Positions 61,741-64,000 of a DNA stretch of 64,000 nucleotides are shown in pieces (the stretch's first letter is position 1; each line of letters opens with the position of its first letter). The position numbers were made by a program, and so were the translations under genes. The stretch covers positions 2,418,001-2,482,000 of the forward strand of contig NZ_CP076019.1 of the NCBI RefSeq assembly GCF_018623055.1. Direction: 5' to 3'. The DNA comes from Halorubrum sp. 2020YC2 (GTDB taxonomy: Archaea > Halobacteriota > Halobacteria > Halobacteriales > Haloferacaceae). The notes below the pieces were generated by a model. The model was not told the origin of the DNA. It worked only from the letters and a program-made list of their open reading frames with translations, and did no database searches.

Positions 61741-62649
61741 CTACTCCCCGTTCGCCGTCCGCCGGATCAGCGCCGCGAACCGGTCGTAGAAGTCGTCCGC
61801 GTACTTCGTCGCGGCGTCGACGGTCGGCCGCGCGTTCGTCTCGTTGACGACCAGTCGGTCGTCGGTCGCGAGCAGGTCCACGCCGAGGTAGTCGATCCCG
61901 AGCGCCGCGGCCGCGCGCTCCGCGAGGCCGCGGGCGGCCGGGTCGAGGTCGACGCCGCGCGCCGTCGCGCCGCGGTGGACGTTGTGTTTCCACCGGCCCG
62001 CCGCGAGCGCGTCGTCGTCGAGGACGCGCTCCACCGCGCCGGCGCACTCGCCGTCGACGACCATCGCGCGGTAGTCGCGCGCGTCGGGGAGGTACTCCTG
62101 AATCAGGAACGACTTGTCGCCGGTGGCGCGGTAGTCGTGGATCAGGTTCAGGTAGTCGACCACGCCCAGCAGGGAGTCGAGGTCCGTCGCGGTCGCGACG
62201 CCCACTCCCCGGGTCGCGGAGTTCGGTTTCACGACCACGGGATAGGAGAACCCCTCGGCGGCGTCGACGACGACCGACTCGTCCACCGGGTTCGACACGA
62301 GCGTCGTCTTCGGCGTCGGCAGCCCCGCGGCCGACAGCCTCGCCAGCACGCCCGCCTTGTTGCGCGAGGCGACGACCGCGTCGCGGCCGTTCACCCACGG
62401 GACGCCGAGGCGCTCGTCGACGACCGCCCCCTCCATGAGCCGCGTCGGGTACACGAGCCCGACATCGAACCCGTCGAACTCGCCCGGATCGGCCGCGTCG
62501 ACGCCGCCCTCCGTGTCGGCCTCGCCGCTCGAAACCCGAAGCGCCCGCTCTTTCGCTCGGACGTGACCGGCCTCGATGCCGCGGTCCGCGAGCGGCCCGC
62601 GCACGCGCTCGAACGTCTCCGCGTCGGTGGTCATCGCGAGCCGGAGCAT
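61741..62649 (-). CDS. ATP-grasp ligase, RimK family
   Basis: A 302-residue ATP-grasp protein. It starts like a pre-ATP-grasp domain (MLRLAMTTDAETFERVRGPL), then NKAGVLARLSAAGLPTPKTTLV, the ATP-binding YPVVVKPNSATRGVGVA, FLIQEYLPDARDYRAMVVDG and the Mg-binding VNETNARPT. Members add glutamate or lysine to a carrier, cofactor (F420, tetrahydromethanopterin) or protein. Which one applies here is unknown. It is convergent with hsp20. Confidence 0.87.
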   Translation of the reverse strand: MLRLAMTTDAETFERVRGPLADRGIEAGHVRAKERALRVSSGEADTEGGVDAADPGEFDGFDVGLVYPTRLMEGAVVDERLGVPWVNGRDAVVASRNKAGVLARLSAAGLPTPKTTLVSNPVDESVVVDAAEGFSYPVVVKPNSATRGVGVATATDLDSLLGVVDYLNLIHDYRATGDKSFLIQEYLPDARDYRAMVVDGECAGAVERVLDDDALAAGRWKHNVHRGATARGVDLDPAARGLAERAAAALGIDYLGVDLLATDDRLVVNETNARPTVDAATKYADDFYDRFAALIRRTANGE

Positions 62650-62723
62650 AGCCGTGTTGGGAGTCGATCGAACTTAAAACCGTGCGAGCGGCGCGATGGC
62701 AGCGACACCTCACGACAGGCGGT

Positions 62724-63100
62724 GGCGCGCCCCGGTGAGCGGCCCAGAGGGCCGCGAACCGACGGTGCGAGGGAGTCAGTCGCCCGAAGCGAAGCGAGGG
62801 CGACTGACGAGGCTGGGGAGGTGTGAGGTGCTGTGCGGAGCGGGGCGGGGCTCAAAGGGGCAGCCGCGAGGCGGGCGCAGGTGACGCAAGGACCGCAGGG
62901 AGCGAACGGAGTGAGCGACTGAGGACCGCAGCGAGCGTGCGCCCGCCTCGCGGCTGGGGCTTTGGAGGTGTTCGCCGTCAATCCGCGATCATCCACGCAC
63001 AGCCTCGCGACTGAGGCTTTGGAGGCGTTCGCTGTCGATCTACAGTCGGATGTTTATAATCGAGCGGCCGAAAATTCGACGATGTTCGCCGTCGATCCAC
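62724..63100 (+). repeat. Structured dispersed repeat, copy C
   Basis: The fullest copy. In order: a GGCGCGCCCCGGTGAGCGGC block with a GC hairpin; GTCAGTCGCCC/GGGCGACTGAC; GAGGCTGGGGAGGTGTGAGG; and the perfect 19-bp arms 62861-62879 and 62938-62956 (CAGCCGCGAGGCGGGCGCA and complement) with 58 bases between. Then three tail units start with CTTTGGAGGTGTTCGCCG (62960), CTTTGGAGGCGTTCGCTG (63017) and ATGTTCGCCGTCGATCC (63082), 57-60 bases apart. It fills the gap between the ATP-grasp gene and aIF1A; nothing protein-coding is seen. Confidence 0.85.
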
Positions 63101-63110
63101 GCGAAACGAC

Positions 63111-63401
63111 CTACTGCAGGTGGCCTTCCTCGCGGAGCTGTTCCGCCTCGCTCTTCTCGTAGCGCCACGAGATGTCGGCCTTCTCGTCCTGCCAGTCCCA
63201 CGGCTCGACGAGGACGATGTCGTCTTCGCGGATCCACACCCGTTTCTGCATCCGGCCGGGGATGCGCGCGGTTCGCTGTTTCCCGTCCGCACAGCGGACT
63301 TTGACGCGGTTCGCGCCGAGCATCTCGAGGACCTCCGCGAACACCTCGTCGTCGTCGGGCATCCGGAGGTCGTTCCGACCGCCGCCGTCTCCGTTGCTCA
63401 T
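63111..63401 (-). CDS. eif1a: Translation initiation factor aIF-1A
   Basis: A 96-residue archaeal IF-1A (usual ~95): the OB fold is [68 protein letters not shown], close to the family pattern. I chose the ATG at 63401, with CTTTTATTTCC about 30 bases upstream on this strand. A longer in-frame reading runs through that promoter and is not credible. It helps place initiator tRNA on the 30S subunit. Confidence 0.95.
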   Translation of the reverse strand: MSNGDGGGRNDLRMPDDDEVFAEVLEMLGANRVKVRCADGKQRTARIPGRMQKRVWIREDDIVLVEPWDWQDEKADISWRYEKSEAEQLREEGHLQ

Positions 63402-63519
63402 GCGTACGCGGTGATACGCGCTCGCGGAAATAAAAGGGCCGCTCTCCGCCGGCGCGTGGCGCTCTCCGCCGCCGGCGATATCCTCCCGTTTTAACCCCGC
63501 TCGCCGGCGACCAGACGAC

Positions 63520-63699
63520 ATGCGTGACACGCTCGGTCTCGAAGGCATCGCCGGGGTTCTCGTCGTCTTCGTCGCGGCCGGTATCATCGCCGTCCGTGAC
63601 CCCGTCATCGCGGGCGCCGTACTGCTCCTCCTCGGCGGCCTCGCGCTGATCGCGAAGGGGCTCGTCGACACCGCCATGCGCTCGTTCGGGCTGAAGTGA
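63520..63699 (+). CDS. Small two-helix membrane protein
   Basis: A 59-residue hydrophobic protein: MRDTLGLEG, then two membrane helices ([18 protein letters not shown] and [19 protein letters not shown]), ending [11 protein letters not shown]. From memory it resembles a small haloarchaeal DUF family (possibly DUF7470); low certainty. CGTTTTAACC lies ~30 bases before the ATG, supporting a real gene. The function is unknown. Confidence 0.68.
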   Translation: MRDTLGLEGIAGVLVVFVAAGIIAVRDPVIAGAVLLLLGGLALIAKGLVDTAMRSFGLK

Positions 63700-63790
63700 G
63701 CCGAGCGCGGCGGCCACCGCTCTGTGAGTCGACCGCGCCGGCCACCGCGCTCTCGAAAGACTCATAATCGCCGCCCGTTCCCCTCGGGTA

Positions 63791-64000
63791 TGGTCGAAGT
63801 ACCCGCCGTCGCGGTCGAACTCGTCGAGCTCCTCGCCGTCACCGTCGGCGCCGGCGCGGCCGCCGCGGTCGGCGTCGTCTTAGAGCAGTTCGGGCTCTCC
63901 GCGGTCTCGGGCGGCGACCTCGTGCTCGGCGCCTGGGCCGTCGGCATGGGGCTCGTCGCGCTGTACGCGGGGCTCGTCGGACTCGGCTACGAACAGGCGC
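63791..64000 (+). CDS. Membrane protein, 3' truncated by window edge
   Basis: At least 70 residues (MVEVPAVAVELVELLAVTVGAG...), with two hydrophobic alanine/valine/glycine-rich helices and no stop before the window ends. I cannot assign a family. An ACTCATAATCG box lies ~30 bases before the ATG. Confidence 0.6.

Overview
This 64-kb window is chromosomal DNA from a halophilic archaeon (class Halobacteria). The high-GC base composition, strongly acidic proteins, archaeal ribosomal proteins (L32e, L19e, S4e), aIF1A, dodecin, Trm1 and TATA-like boxes about 25-30 bp before start codons all point that way. The GC content, gene content and dispersed structured repeats resemble Halorubrum or a close relative; that genus call is inference from memory, not a database match.

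Layout. 1-2953: end of a phosphonate-type ABC transporter operon (phnC partial, two phnE permeases, a HAD phosphatase). 3098-6000: small genes (IscA-like, zinc protein, PNPOx-like, dodecin, EamA), interrupted by a short non-autonomous IS200/IS605-type element at about 4340-4705. 6150-6505: first copy of a long structured repeat. 6553-10716: a tightly overlapping run (alanyl-tRNA editing protein, AIR synthase-like, acyl-CoA dehydrogenase, HAD). 10750-21354: mixed housekeeping and membrane genes, including panB, a CPBP protease, DinB polymerase, a REC-PAS-LOV histidine kinase, an MFS transporter and an adenylate-kinase-like pair. 21400-29431: central metabolism (3-hydroxyacyl-CoA dehydrogenase, class I aldolase overlapping FBPase, an acyl-CoA carboxylase, a sugar dehydrogenase of the Gfo/Idh family, an aldo/keto reductase). 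29545-30256: second repeat copy, tRNA-Gly(GCC), and partial copies of that tRNA's 3' end. 30354-46169: a PQQ-type sugar dehydrogenase lipoprotein, then the large ribosomal operon from a SPOUT methyltransferase and L3 through SecY, with the RNase P protein Rpp29 gene inside.

46143-47130 is the most striking spot. The last 26 bp of secY are repeated 962 bp downstream, and the visibly lower-GC DNA between carries a vapBC-type toxin-antitoxin pair. It looks like a very small integrated element that uses the secY 3' end as its attachment site.

47357-64000: a polysaccharide deacetylase lipoprotein; an Lrp/TrkA-C regulator with a stress protein and an amino-acid permease; a membrane-anchored protein with ETVxE-type repeats; Trm1; a YihY/BrkB protein with an extra C-terminal module; a PAP2 phosphatase; divergent glnA/lrp; pgk and gap; Hsp20; an ATP-grasp ligase; the third copy of the structured repeat; aIF1A; and two small membrane proteins, the last cut by the window edge.

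Non-coding highlights are the three-copy structured repeat with compensatory arm changes, its 57-bp tail unit (also found alone at about 56455-56570), a guide-RNA-like end of the IS605-type element, and the tRNA-Gly 3'-fragment array.
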